Positions 8,245 to 16,346 are shown, counted from the stretch's first letter. The stretch: 64,000 nucleotides of DNA from Sulfurimonas sp. hsl 1-7 (GCF_030577135.1 NZ_JAUIRR010000003.1:186888-250887), one strand, 5' to 3'. Made by a program: numbers and translations. The notes: generated by a model from the sequence alone, not told the origin.

Positions 8245-8657
8245 GAGAAAAACCACATCCATATTGAGATTGCAACAACGATAAAAAATTCAAAATACAT
8301 AATTTTAAAAGCAAATTGTTTATACACTACAAAGTCGATAAATTCATCGTCATCTACGTGTTTTAGAGCTTTTGAGCGTCTCACCTCTTTGACGATTAAA
8401 GTGATTGCAACGATTATCATAAGAATGTTTTCAAGGGTAAAATCAAGATGTTTTGCAGCCATCATAATAGTGCCTGTAAAAATGGCAGCAGCTACTAACA
8501 TCGAGTTGAGCGGCAGTAAAAAAACTGATCGTAAACGTTTATATTTTTCAGAATCTTCTGCTTGATATAAAAGTACGATGTTCATAATAATTGCAAATAT
8601 AAGTAGTAAAATTCCGATTGAGTGGATGTTGACACCCATCGCGTACATTTGTTCCAT
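8241..8657 (-). CDS. conserved integral membrane protein, unknown function
   Basis: 138 residues with four predicted membrane helices: about 12-32 (IGILLLIFAIIMNIVLLYQA), 47-68, 73-90 and 112-136 (IMYFEFFIVVAISIWMWFF). Loops are short; a DDDEF stretch precedes the last helix. No catalytic motif is evident. It begins one base inside the queD stop (TAATG) and ends in an ATGA junction with rsmE, so the three genes are translationally chained. The context (queD, rsmE) gives no firm hint of its job; a housekeeping membrane role is only a guess. Confidence 0.8.
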   Translation of the reverse strand: MEQMYAMGVNIHSIGILLLIFAIIMNIVLLYQAEDSEKYKRLRSVFLLPLNSMLVAAAIFTGTIMMAAKHLDFTLENILMIIVAITLIVKEVRRSKALKHVDDDEFIDFVVYKQFAFKIMYFEFFIVVAISIWMWFFS

Positions 8658-9238
8658 TATACAGACTCCGGATTTATAAACTCTACACCATTTTTTAATT
8701 TTTCAAATAAAGCAGTATCGTTAAAACTTTCAACTACTGCATCCGAAAATACAATCTTCTCTAGCTCTATTATACCCATTTGTTCATTGTATGCATCTTC
8801 ACGAAACGCCTGTGCATATCCTGTATCTGTTTCGTGTACGATCACACTATGAAGTTTTACCTCTTTTTCACCATTTTTTGTTTTGGTTAATCCAAACAAC
8901 TTATCTATAAGAAAAAAGATAATACGGGAAAACTGTTCAGCTGAAGGTGAAAGAGGAAGCTCTACCCAACGATCTGAGTGTTTTTTCATGTCAGCTATAT
9001 ACTCGGGATTATCGCCGCTCCATAAAGTGATCGCGTGGTCAAAGGACTCTACAAGGTCTTTTATGTTTTGTTTCATCAAACCAAAATCATATACCATTTG
9101 TCCGTTATCCAAATAGTTTGATTCAAATAAAACTTCAACTTTATAAGAGTGTCCATGTACCGAACTGCGACATTTCACACTTGAACATCCGCGAACAATA
9201 TGTGCGTTTTCAAATTTGAATAGTTTACGGATAATCAT
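8657..9238 (-). CDS. queD: 6-carboxytetrahydropterin synthase
   Basis: 193 residues. It converts 7,8-dihydroneopterin triphosphate to 6-carboxytetrahydropterin, the second step towards preQ0 and queuosine. Zinc ligands are His13 (NAH), His28 and His30 (HGHSYKVEV). Cys18 or Cys23 is the likely catalytic Cys, DFGLMK follows at 51-56, and FDHAITL (67-73) supplies the conserved Asp-His. The protein is longer than the roughly 120-residue E. coli enzyme because of an insertion and C-terminal extension. queE lies 101 bp upstream with a conserved-loop hairpin between. AAGGTG serves as ribosome-binding site. Confidence 0.93.
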   Translation of the reverse strand: MIIRKLFKFENAHIVRGCSSVKCRSSVHGHSYKVEVLFESNYLDNGQMVYDFGLMKQNIKDLVESFDHAITLWSGDNPEYIADMKKHSDRWVELPLSPSAEQFSRIIFFLIDKLFGLTKTKNGEKEVKLHSVIVHETDTGYAQAFREDAYNEQMGIIELEKIVFSDAVVESFNDTALFEKLKNGVEFINPESV

Positions 9239-9261
9239 TCTTTTACACCTTCTAAATTCAA

Positions 9262-9332
9262 TGCTTTAGCGCTTTATTAAGAGGACTCAGACCGAAAGGA
9301 GGATTTGCTCTTCTTAATAAAGTGATAAAGCA
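9262..9332 (-). other. intergenic hairpin with conserved 23-nt loop (copy 1)
   Basis: Arms 9262-9268/9326-9332 (7 bp) and 9272-9285/9309-9322 (14 bp including one wobble) flank a 23-nt loop at 9286-9308. Read on the minus strand, the direction of queE and queD, the loop holds CAAATCCTCC and TTCGGTCTGAG. A second element at 42604-42676 has the same loop (21 of 23 bases, same length) on an unrelated stem. There is no U-run after the stem, so it is not a canonical terminator. The loop contains CCTCC, complementary to a Shine-Dalgarno. Function unknown. Confidence 0.7.
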
Positions 9333-9339
9333 GTTAAAA

Positions 9340-10098
9340 CTACACACCCTTATTTTCATCCCAGATACGGATGTGCAGCCTATCACTAAAATTATAACCT
9401 TTATTTTTGCAGTACTCAATTAAGGCAAGAGTATTTTTCTCTACATCTGCTTTATTTCCACCCAAAGGCATACAATAAACATCTGTTTGAGGAGCATGTT
9501 CAATGATCTGCTCTATCTCATCATCCAAAGCCATATTGATCGAATCTTCATCGATAGAGAACTTAAAAAAAGCATCTCTCGAATATGTAGCAATTGAGTT
9601 AATAACACCGCCACGCACCCTTTTAGAGAGTGGTTCAGCAGAGTTTTCCAACTTAACAGAGAGTGCAAATACACACTTTTTGTAAACCGGATATTTTTCA
9701 AAATCAACCGCTATCGTCCCATTTGTTTCAAATGTAATACGATGATTGTTTGCTACCAGTTTTTCCAAAAACTCTACAAAAATTTCATCATTTGCATAGA
9801 TCAAAGGCTCTCCGCCCGTTAGTACTACATCGACACCCTGAGGCAAATCATAAAGGTCAAATATATTCAAAAGTTGCTGTGCCGAATCTATTGCGATCCA
9901 AGCATGGGAGAAATGTTCTTTATTGACGGCATAAACAGTGTCACACCCTAATACCTCTGTACCATCTTCGGCAACCTCTTTACATCCAAACCCTTCACAC
10001 TTCATATTGCATCCGCCAAAACGGAAAAAAAGGCTAGGAGTACCAAGGTAGCGACCCTCCCCTTGGATGGAGTAAAAATGTTCAACGAGGTATAACAT
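9340..10098 (-). CDS. queE: 7-carboxy-7-deazaguanine synthase
   Basis: 252 residues, radical SAM enzyme that contracts the pterin ring in queuosine synthesis. The N-terminus has FYSIQGEG and FFRFGGCNMKC; LTGGEPL marks the SAM-binding glycine motif. The cluster loop is unusual: Cys30-x3-Cys34, then 17 residues containing an extra Cys39, before Cys52 in GCDT. In the common form these would be CX3CX2C ending in CDT, so a stretch of about 15 residues is inserted between the second and third ligands. Expanded motifs are known in some QueE proteins. It shares one base with the moaA stop (TAATG). Confidence 0.9.
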   Translation of the reverse strand: MLYLVEHFYSIQGEGRYLGTPSLFFRFGGCNMKCEGFGCKEVAEDGTEVLGCDTVYAVNKEHFSHAWIAIDSAQQLLNIFDLYDLPQGVDVVLTGGEPLIYANDEIFVEFLEKLVANNHRITFETNGTIAVDFEKYPVYKKCVFALSVKLENSAEPLSKRVRGGVINSIATYSRDAFFKFSIDEDSINMALDDEIEQIIEHAPQTDVYCMPLGGNKADVEKNTLALIEYCKNKGYNFSDRLHIRIWDENKGV

Positions 10099-11063
10099 TA
10101 TCCACCTGTCTCATAAAATGCGCGAGTTGAGACTTCATCATCCTCTCCACCCCAGCGGTTTTTCTCAGGTTTGTTTTTCACAACCTCTTTAAGAACGAGT
10201 GCAGCACCTTTAATATCGCCACGCTTTACAAACTCTGCAATGCTCATCGCTTCATCAAAATACAAGCAAGGGATCAAATGCCCTTCAGCAGTTAAACGGA
10301 TACGATTACACTTTTTACAAAAGTCATCTTCATACGGTTCGATGATTCCAAACTCATACCCATCTTCAAGTTTATAGTAGTGTGATGGTGAATGACCGTC
10401 AAACCCTTCATCTTCAAAACTGTATTTTTCTTTGATAATACTCAACAGTTCTGGAGATTTTAAACCTTGAATATCTTCTTGGGCATGTTTATTTTCCATA
10501 TATTCAATGAAACGAATAGTCATATTGCGGTCTTTACAATACTCTAACAAATCTAAAATCTCATCAGAGTTGATCCCTTTCATAGGAACCATATTTACTT
10601 TTACTTTCAAACCTACTTTTAACGCTTCGTCGACACCGTCTAACACATTTTTCAGTACATCTTTTTGTGCTATCTCTTGAGCCACTTCAGGTTTGAGTGA
10701 ATCAATACTTACATTGATGCGCTTGAGCCCTGCATCTTTAAGTTTTTGTGCAGCCCCTTTTAATAAAAAGGCGTTTGTTGTCATAGCAAGATCGATATCA
10801 GGTTTATAATCATAGATCATCTTAATGAATTTATCCAGATCCTCACGTAAAAGTGGTTCACCACCTGTGATACGGATCTTTTTTACACCCTCATCTATTG
10901 CAACTCGTAAGAACTCAAAAAGTTCTTCAAATGTTAAAAGGTTCTCTTTTGGCACCCATGAAAAGGGTTTTTCCGGCATACAGTAGTTACATCTGAAATT
11001 ACATCTTTCAGTAACCGATACACGGATATAATCAACTACTCTATCATAGCTATCTACTAGCAT
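10098..11063 (-). CDS. moaA: GTP 3',8-cyclase (molybdenum cofactor)
   Basis: 321 residues. The first step of molybdopterin synthesis, by two Fe-S clusters: the radical SAM cluster at Cys21, Cys25, Cys28 (CNFRCNYC) and a C-terminal substrate-binding cluster with [27 protein letters not shown] is the SAM-binding motif, and the chain ends in the Gly-Gly tail needed for activity in characterised MoaA. It leads a pair with queE (1-bp overlap), although the two belong to different pathways. An AGGA ribosome-binding site lies before the ATG. The cofactor would serve molybdoenzymes such as nitrate reductase encoded elsewhere. Confidence 0.95.
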   Translation of the reverse strand: MLVDSYDRVVDYIRVSVTERCNFRCNYCMPEKPFSWVPKENLLTFEELFEFLRVAIDEGVKKIRITGGEPLLREDLDKFIKMIYDYKPDIDLAMTTNAFLLKGAAQKLKDAGLKRINVSIDSLKPEVAQEIAQKDVLKNVLDGVDEALKVGLKVKVNMVPMKGINSDEILDLLEYCKDRNMTIRFIEYMENKHAQEDIQGLKSPELLSIIKEKYSFEDEGFDGHSPSHYYKLEDGYEFGIIEPYEDDFCKKCNRIRLTAEGHLIPCLYFDEAMSIAEFVKRGDIKGAALVLKEVVKNKPEKNRWGGEDDEVSTRAFYETGG

Positions 11064-11087
11064 TTACTTTGTCCTAAAATAATATAT

Positions 11088-11555
11088 TTATTGCTTAACT
11101 TCTATTTCGATTGTACCACACACTATATCATGCAGTGCTTTTCTATCTTTTCTATAAAAAGGAGTTAATAATCCTAAAAGGATTGTCGCAGAGAATAAAA
11201 ACATCACAAATCTACATACAGCCCTAAAAAAAGAGATATTCTCATGTGTTTTATCATCAACAACTTTAATCAAATATGCTCTTTTCCCGGGTGTCTGTCC
11301 AAACTTAGCAACAAGTACTGCATAGATCACGCCGTAGATCGACACGGCAATAAAAGGTGCCAACTGAGAAGCTTGGAATTCCTCTTTTGAACCTATTACA
11401 ACATATGCTATAAAGTAAAGTATAGGTGCATAGATCATAAACATATCAACGATTAATGCTTTGACCTTGTCGGAGTATTTTGCATAATTGAGTTGCTTTT
11501 TCTCTTGTTTGTTTTGCTGATTTTTTTTCTGTTTTTTTAGATCTCTAAATCTCAT
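11088..11555 (-). CDS. RDD-family membrane protein
   Basis: 155 residues. A very basic, Gln/Lys-rich N-terminal tail (1-25) precedes three membrane segments at about 34-52, 64-85 and 115-135. The RDD signature is partly kept: LIVDMFMIY in the first helix, then GQTPGKRAYLIKVVD before the third helix, and YRKDRKALHDIVCGT at the end, all typical of the family. RDD proteins have no uniform function; some take part in ion homeostasis. It precedes moaA by 24 bp. The -10 box 6 nt before the ATG suggests a leaderless mRNA. Confidence 0.82.
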   Translation of the reverse strand: MRFRDLKKQKKNQQNKQEKKQLNYAKYSDKVKALIVDMFMIYAPILYFIAYVVIGSKEEFQASQLAPFIAVSIYGVIYAVLVAKFGQTPGKRAYLIKVVDDKTHENISFFRAVCRFVMFLFSATILLGLLTPFYRKDRKALHDIVCGTIEIEVKQ

Positions 11556-11561
11556 GCGCGC

Positions 11562-11567
11562 ATTATA
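11562..11567 (-). promoter_or_regulatory. -10 box of the RDD gene, leaderless geometry
   Basis: The minus strand reads TTTTGCTATAAT, then six bases (GCGCGC), then ATG at 11555. It is a perfect extended -10 of Campylobacterota type. No alternative in-frame ATG lies nearby downstream, so a leaderless start is the simplest reading. Confidence 0.65.
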
Positions 11568-11637
11568 GCAAAAGCTAACTTGCAGAATGTAAAGTCGATT
11601 TTAAAATTTAAAATGGATTATGAAGAAGGAAGAAAAT

Positions 11638-11656
11638 CTGCCCCTAAAAAGGGGCA
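11638..11656 (-). terminator. rho-independent terminator of petABC
   Basis: On the minus strand GCCCCT and AGGGGC form a 6-bp GC-rich stem with a TTTT loop, followed by AGATTTTCTT. It lies about 65 bp after the petC stop, past two further small hairpins. Confidence 0.75.
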
Positions 11657-11657
11657 A

Positions 11658-11706
11658 GCTTCAGTGACCTGAGCGGTCGAAGCGAAGCAAGATGAGCTTA
11701 GCTCAT
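11658..11706. repeat. two small inverted repeats behind petC
   Basis: GCTTC (11658-11662) pairs with GAAGC (11679-11683) and inside it GACC (11666-11669) with GGTC (11675-11678). Next to it ATGAGCT/AGCTCAT (11692-11706) is a perfect palindrome around one T. Both sit between the petC stop and the terminator. They may protect the 3' end of the pet mRNA. Confidence 0.5.
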
Positions 11707-11718
11707 TTTGCTATTAGA

Positions 11719-12666
11719 TTAATGTAAGTCTCTCCAGATAGCTTTTTTCCAAAGAATAGCGAAGATTGCAAAGATAATGATGTAGATCATTACGTTTTTA
11801 CCAACCTCTTCTCTTTCAACACGTTTTGCATCTCCAGAGTCTTCAAGATACTCGATAACTTTCTCCATTGCGTGTTCATTTACACCAACACGTGGCATTG
11901 CAGTACCTTTTAGGTAGTTTTGTGGGTTTTCTACAAATGTTTCAATGTAGTGTGCACCACGTGAACGGATATAGATACTTAAATCCGGTGGTAATTTACC
12001 CATATATGCTTTTAAGCTGTCTTGGTAGTCAAGTACCTGAGTTTTGTATTTTAACTCATCTTGCTCTTTTTTGAACACTGGAGTTTTACCCATTTGTGTC
12101 CAACCTGCATAGTGGTTTGCATGACATCTACCACAAGCTAATTCATATGCTTGCTCAGCAGTCAAGTCCTCTTTTTTCACTGCCACAGATTGTAAATATG
12201 CAACCATATCAGCTACTTCTTTATCTAAATCACCCCCAGCTCCATAAAACGGTACCATTGGGTGCATTTGACCTTTTTCGGCATCAAACTTATGCTCAAC
12301 AATTAAAGCATGAGCAGGATTTTTAATAAGTGATGCAAGAAATTTAGCATCATATACCGCACCTGCATTTGATAAATCAGGTGGGTTTACACCATAACTC
12401 TGAGCTGCAGTTACAGGATCCATAGGTGCCGGCATACCAGCTACTTCCATAGAGTGACATCCAAGACATGCACCCGCACCCATTACAAGCTCTTGCCCGT
12501 TTGTTACGTTTGCATCCGTTAAGTTTACATCTGCTAAATCTTCATATGCAAACCCTTCACTCTCGATATGCTTATGCATTTGAGAGTGTGCGAACGGCTC
12601 AACTAAGTAGTAAGTTACAAGAGTAAAGAATACTACAACTGCTAATATTTTAAGTTCTTTCATCAT
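11719..12666 (-). CDS. petC: di-haem cytochrome c subunit of the bc1 complex
   Basis: 315 residues. Uncleaved N-terminal anchor (7-22), then two class I cytochrome c domains with haem sites Cys67-Cys70-His71 (CLGCH) and Cys178-Cys181-His182 (CGRCH), and a C-terminal membrane helix (about 292-308). Methionines in TAMPRVG and PMVPFYG regions are candidate axial ligands. Campylobacterota use such a di-haem protein in place of classical cytochrome c1. It passes electrons from the Rieske protein to periplasmic cytochromes. Two adjacent ATGs are possible; the second has better spacing from AGGAG. Last gene of petABC. Confidence 0.92.
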   Translation of the reverse strand: MMKELKILAVVVFFTLVTYYLVEPFAHSQMHKHIESEGFAYEDLADVNLTDANVTNGQELVMGAGACLGCHSMEVAGMPAPMDPVTAAQSYGVNPPDLSNAGAVYDAKFLASLIKNPAHALIVEHKFDAEKGQMHPMVPFYGAGGDLDKEVADMVAYLQSVAVKKEDLTAEQAYELACGRCHANHYAGWTQMGKTPVFKKEQDELKYKTQVLDYQDSLKAYMGKLPPDLSIYIRSRGAHYIETFVENPQNYLKGTAMPRVGVNEHAMEKVIEYLEDSGDAKRVEREEVGKNVMIYIIIFAIFAILWKKAIWRDLH

Positions 12667-12672
12667 ATTCTC

Positions 12673-13887
12673 CTATAACTCTTTCTCTTTTTTTGTAATA
12701 AACGGTAAAGCTATCCACAATACAATAAATGTGATTGCCGCAACTAAACCGATAGTACTAAAGATACCTTCTGGCGGTAGTTTACCCATTGCAGTAAGAA
12801 CGATCATATCTACAAGCATTACCCAGAACCAAATGTTAAATAATCCTCTGCGACTTGCAGGAACAGCATTTGGACTTCTGTCTAAGAACGGTAATAAGAA
12901 GAAAATAACCTGTGCAAAACCAAACGCGATTAGACCCGGATCTGTCGGGAACGGACGTAAAATCTCATATGACCATAAGAAATACCACTCAGGGTAGATG
13001 TGTGCCGGAGTTTTTAATCCATCTGCAGGGTCAAAGTTTACAGGGTCCATAGCAAAGTCATAATGGAAGAACACTAAGTAAAAGAAAAATACTAAGTAAA
13101 TTCCAACTACCATCATATCTTTAGACATAAAGTCGTTAGCAAACGCGATAACTTTTGAACCGGCTTTGTCACCAGCTTTATATTTTGCAGCTTCTGCTTC
13201 AAAATCAAGTTCTTCACCGTCTTGGTTGTTAACGTGAGGGATACGAAGCGCAGCAAAGTGAAGACCGATAAGAGCTAAAATTGCCAATGGTAATAAAAGT
13301 ACGTGTAACATGAAGAAACGGTTTAAGAACGCTTGTGCAGGTACATAATCCCCACGAATCCATTCAACTAAACCATCAGCATGTAATGAACCACCTGCAA
13401 AAAGATTAGTAATAACCATACCAGCCCAGTAAGACATTTGTCCCCATGGAAGCATATAACCTGAGAACGCCTCAGCAGAGAAAGTTACGAACAATAACAT
13501 ACCTGAGATCCAGATCATCTCACGACCCTTCTTGTAAGAACCGTAGTAGATACCTGTAAACATGTGGATATAGATGATTAAAAATACTACCGATGCAGCA
13601 ACACCGTGTACATGTCTCCATAACCAACCAAACTCAACCTCGTTCATGATAGTGTAGTTTACACTGTCAAATGCAGTTGCAACATTTGGTTGATAATACA
13701 TAAGCAAGAAGATACCAGATACTAACAGTAAACCAAAAGTCACCGCAAGGATCATACCCATTGCCCATAAAAAGTTAATATTTTTCGGAATCCAATATTC
13801 CGTAGCCATTACACGACGAACAGCATCTACTGCTAAACGTTGGTTTAACCAGTCGTGTAGGCTTTTTGCTTTTGTAAAATGTGCCAT
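12673..13887 (-). CDS. petB: cytochrome b subunit of the bc1 complex
   Basis: 404 residues, about eight or nine membrane helices. Haem b ligands are seen in helix B, RHVHGVAASVVFLIIYIH (His94, His108 region), and in helix D, HVLLLPLAILALIGLH. The quinol-oxidation site carries PEWYF, the bc1-type version of the PEWY motif. It oxidises the quinol pool at the Qo site and returns electrons to Qi, pumping protons. petC follows after 6 bp and petA precedes by 14 bp, so all three are one operon. The single-chain length with the C-terminal part fused is bc1-like and not b6f-like. Confidence 0.96.
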   Translation of the reverse strand: MAHFTKAKSLHDWLNQRLAVDAVRRVMATEYWIPKNINFLWAMGMILAVTFGLLLVSGIFLLMYYQPNVATAFDSVNYTIMNEVEFGWLWRHVHGVAASVVFLIIYIHMFTGIYYGSYKKGREMIWISGMLLFVTFSAEAFSGYMLPWGQMSYWAGMVITNLFAGGSLHADGLVEWIRGDYVPAQAFLNRFFMLHVLLLPLAILALIGLHFAALRIPHVNNQDGEELDFEAEAAKYKAGDKAGSKVIAFANDFMSKDMMVVGIYLVFFFYLVFFHYDFAMDPVNFDPADGLKTPAHIYPEWYFLWSYEILRPFPTDPGLIAFGFAQVIFFLLPFLDRSPNAVPASRRGLFNIWFWVMLVDMIVLTAMGKLPPEGIFSTIGLVAAITFIVLWIALPFITKKEKEL

Positions 13888-13901
13888 TTTCTCCCCTTAA
13901 A

Positions 13902-14426
13902 TTACAGCGTTACGCCATTGGCTTTCATATTTTGATACTCTGGTCCTTCTTCACCAAGTACAAGTGTGTTACCTTCTACTTTAAATGGAGGAATATCAAG
14001 ACCACGCGGTGGTGGAGCTTTTGTAACATCACCTGAATAATCATACGTACCACCGTGACATGCACAAAGGAAAGATTTATCATCTGGATTGTAACTTGGG
14101 ATACAACCAAGGTGTGTACAAAGACCTAGGTTTACTAAGTACCCCTCTCCATTGATCATAATGCTACGAGCTTTTTGTTTCTCTGTTAGTTTTGCCAACA
14201 TATCTGCCGTATATTTTAAAACGAAGATTGGCTTACCACGCCATTTCTCTGTTACTAGCTCATTTTCTTTGTATGCTGACATATCAAGTGTTGTAAAACC
14301 AGCTGCTTTTACACTCGGAAGTGGATCCCAACTTTTTTTCATTGCATAAAGCGATGCAACAGCGCCAACTCCCGCAACAGCACCGAATGCTTTTCCCATA
14401 AAACCTCTACGGCTACTATCTTTCAT
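13902..14426 (-). CDS. petA: Rieske iron-sulfur subunit of the bc1 complex
   Basis: 174 residues from ATG 14426. A longer ORF opens with TTG at 14456, but the promoter -10 box at 14462-14467 would put +1 at about 14455, so the ATG is preferred. The N-terminus has the Tat motif SRRGFMGKAFG followed by a hydrophobic anchor, consistent with folding and cluster insertion before export. The 2Fe-2S ligands are in CTHLGCIP and CACHGGTYD. PPRGLDIPPFKV follows, the usual Pro-rich loop. First gene of petABC. Confidence 0.95.
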   Translation of the reverse strand: MKDSSRRGFMGKAFGAVAGVGAVASLYAMKKSWDPLPSVKAAGFTTLDMSAYKENELVTEKWRGKPIFVLKYTADMLAKLTEKQKARSIMINGEGYLVNLGLCTHLGCIPSYNPDDKSFLCACHGGTYDYSGDVTKAPPPRGLDIPPFKVEGNTLVLGEEGPEYQNMKANGVTL

Positions 14427-14461
14427 ATTTTCGCTCACTTTCTTGTGAATTTTCAAATCTT

Positions 14462-14467
14462 ATTATA
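14462..14467 (-). promoter_or_regulatory. promoter of petABC
   Basis: The minus strand reads GGTATATAATAAG, giving TATAAT 35 nt before the petA ATG at 14426. The leader of about 29 nt fits this start and excludes the upstream TTG. Confidence 0.55.
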
Positions 14468-14488
14468 TACCAAATAAGTTTTAATTAT

Positions 14489-15283
14489 TTATAAAATTAA
14501 GTTTTCTTTTAGAAAACCTGCAAACTTGTTGCAATCGGAAGCGATTTTACCATAATTTATCTCATTTATGTGATGAATTATCTCATTTAACTTATTTTTG
14601 TCGTAGCCTATTACGATTGGTATATTTAGCTCCTCAAACTTCTCGTTAAAATCCTCAGGATAATCAGCTCGTTGTATGTATACAGGCTTTCCTCCGGCAG
14701 CTAAAGACTCTAGTACAGCTTGTGGAGAAGCAGTGATAAGGATCTCACTTTGCATAATCATCTCATCATATTCATCAAACTCGAAACAGTTTTTAAAAGT
14801 TTCTTGCAATTCATCTTCGTAATCTAAGAAGTAGTAGTATCCAAGTTGCAGATGGGGATTTAAATCTTTAACGAAACTTAACTGATTCATCAAATCTTTT
14901 TCATAATCATCGTCCCCGAAGAAGTAAGAGATTTTTACCGATTTCTCTTTTTCTTCAAAATATTTTTGAGCAATAACTATCTCATCAGCTTTCATCACAT
15001 AGAGTTTAGAGAAGAAATTCTTCATATCTTCAAGCATGATCGGGTTGACTTCTGCCGAATCGAGTATCAGCTGGTCACCTTTTTGCGCAATGTTTGCTAT
15101 GTTTCTGACAACATCGATCCCTACGGCTTTATCTATTCCAAAATTTCTTGCTTCTTGTGCTATTCTAAAATCACTGCATAAAAGAGTAATGTCACTATCT
15201 AAACAGCTAAGAACCGCAGCAGCTCTGCGGAATCTGTCGAGCCCTATTCTATGACCCGTATGCACATAATAGTACGTCTTCAT
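14489..15283 (-). CDS. glycosyltransferase-like protein of unknown function
   Basis: 264 residues. The fold looks like GT-B: an N-terminal half with YYYVHTGHRIGLDRFRR and LLCSDFRIAQEA, and a C-terminal half with ILITASPQAVLESLAAGGKPVYI followed by NIPIVIGYD, which resembles the UDP-sugar-binding region of MurG/PseG-type enzymes (glycosyltransferase family 28 C-domain). Catalytic residues cannot be assigned. It sits 62 bp upstream of petA in the same direction, but petA has its own promoter. A TATAAT 17 nt before the ATG is a likely promoter. Whether it relates to the bc1 complex or to surface sugars is open. Confidence 0.55.
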   Translation of the reverse strand: MKTYYYVHTGHRIGLDRFRRAAAVLSCLDSDITLLCSDFRIAQEARNFGIDKAVGIDVVRNIANIAQKGDQLILDSAEVNPIMLEDMKNFFSKLYVMKADEIVIAQKYFEEKEKSVKISYFFGDDDYEKDLMNQLSFVKDLNPHLQLGYYYFLDYEDELQETFKNCFEFDEYDEMIMQSEILITASPQAVLESLAAGGKPVYIQRADYPEDFNEKFEELNIPIVIGYDKNKLNEIIHHINEINYGKIASDCNKFAGFLKENLIL

Positions 15284-15340
15284 GTTTCTATCTCGCTTCC
15301 ATTATATATAGATACGAAATATTACACTTTATAGTTTAAT

Positions 15341-16225
15341 CTAATATTTTATAGAGAGGTAAAAGTCTAGATCAAAGTTTCCATCTTCTGTAAGATACTT
15401 ATTTTGTCTATAGATTGCATAAGGGGGTTTTGTAGTTGTCTCATACTCATTTCTCGGTAACCATTCGAGGTAGAGCCATTGAATAAAACGCAGGAGATCA
15501 CCACATGCACCCTCTAAAGTAAACTTTGCATAGACGCCGCTTGCTATAGTAAACTTAGGCAATCTGTTGTTTTCAAGTACTTTATTTTCCTTGTCAACTA
15601 CACAAGCAACATACTGACAATCTTCAAGTGATGTAATAGAAGGGTTGTCGTGAAACAGACTTATCTGTTGATGTTCTTCAAGCTGGTTTGTATAGATCCA
15701 TGTTTGGATCTTCTGCCAGGTCTGACGGATTGCATCGTTGTACCCTTGATGACGTATGTAGTATGCCTGCATCTCCGGCATCTTTACTATTTGAGGTTCA
15801 AGGTGATCAAAATTATCCAAAGTGATGATCGAATTTCTGATTTTTAAAGAGTGATCGACAATTTTATTGGAGTACTCCAGGTATCCACCTTTTCTCCACA
15901 CTTTTGGCGTCATTGAAAAACGCTCTTTAAAAGCACGTATAAATGAAGTTTGAGAGGAATATCCGCACGCATTGGCTACTTCAGAGATCGTAGAGTATCT
16001 GTTTGTAAGCAAAAGGTTAGAAGCTTTTTGAAGACGAATCGACTTGATCGTCTCATAGATGTTTCGATCAAACACCTCTTTAAAAATTTTATGCATATAG
16101 AACTTAGAGATTCCATAATTTTTTGCAAGTTCATCCATGTTTATATCTGTATCAATATTTGTATAGATGTAAAACATTATATCGTTGGTAATTTTTATCT
16201 TCTGCTCAAGCGTTTCTCTCTTCAT
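15341..16225 (-). CDS. AraC-family regulator with GyrI-like effector domain
   Basis: 294 residues from ATG 16225; an upstream TTG would lie before the predicted transcription start. Two helix-turn-helix motifs fill residues 10-110: DELAKNYGISKFYMHKIFKE and ISEVANACGYSSQTSFIRAFK, the second with the AraC signature FKERFSMTPKVWR. Residues 130-294 form a GyrI/BmrR-like ligand-binding domain (YYIRHQGYND, WLPRNEYETTTKPPYAIYR). Such proteins sense hydrophobic or cationic small molecules. It diverges from the 16387 operon; the gap holds phased repeats. A second protein of the same architecture is at 23047-23868. Confidence 0.88.
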   Translation of the reverse strand: MKRETLEQKIKITNDIMFYIYTNIDTDINMDELAKNYGISKFYMHKIFKEVFDRNIYETIKSIRLQKASNLLLTNRYSTISEVANACGYSSQTSFIRAFKERFSMTPKVWRKGGYLEYSNKIVDHSLKIRNSIITLDNFDHLEPQIVKMPEMQAYYIRHQGYNDAIRQTWQKIQTWIYTNQLEEHQQISLFHDNPSITSLEDCQYVACVVDKENKVLENNRLPKFTIASGVYAKFTLEGACGDLLRFIQWLYLEWLPRNEYETTTKPPYAIYRQNKYLTEDGNFDLDFYLSIKY

Positions 16226-16232
16226 GGAAACT

Positions 16233-16238
16233 ATTCTA
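16233..16238 (-). promoter_or_regulatory. -10 box of the araC-type gene, leaderless geometry
   Basis: Minus strand TGTTAGAAT (extended -10) is followed by seven bases and the ATG at 16225. No ribosome-binding site precedes the ATG. Confidence 0.5.
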
Positions 16239-16307
16239 ACAATAAAGAGTAACAAAGAGAACAAAAACAGATAATTTTAAAACAAAATGACGCAAGAGGA
16301 TAAACTC

Positions 16308-16346
16308 GTTACACAAAGTGAGCATCTGCTAACACTTTGCTAACAC
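16308..16346 (+). promoter_or_regulatory. phased direct repeats before the two-component operon
   Basis: GCTAACAC occurs at 16328-16335 and again at 16339-16346, an 11-bp period, and a related GTTACAC ends 21 bp before the first. Spacing by one and two helical turns is the usual design of OmpR/PhoB-family sites. A CATACT -10 candidate follows at 16355-16360, so the repeats cover the -35 region. An OmpR-type regulator is encoded 1.3 kb downstream in the same direction. Confidence 0.55.

Noticed and set aside
9239-9339. preQ1 riboswitch between queE and queD
   Set aside because: The position next to queuosine genes invited it, but the hairpin and loop do not match preQ1-I, II or III consensus, and the same loop occurs before ribE.
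14427-14456. TTG start of petA ten codons upstream
   Set aside because: It would lie at or before the predicted transcription start from TATAAT at 14462-14467, and the Tat motif follows the ATG at the usual distance.
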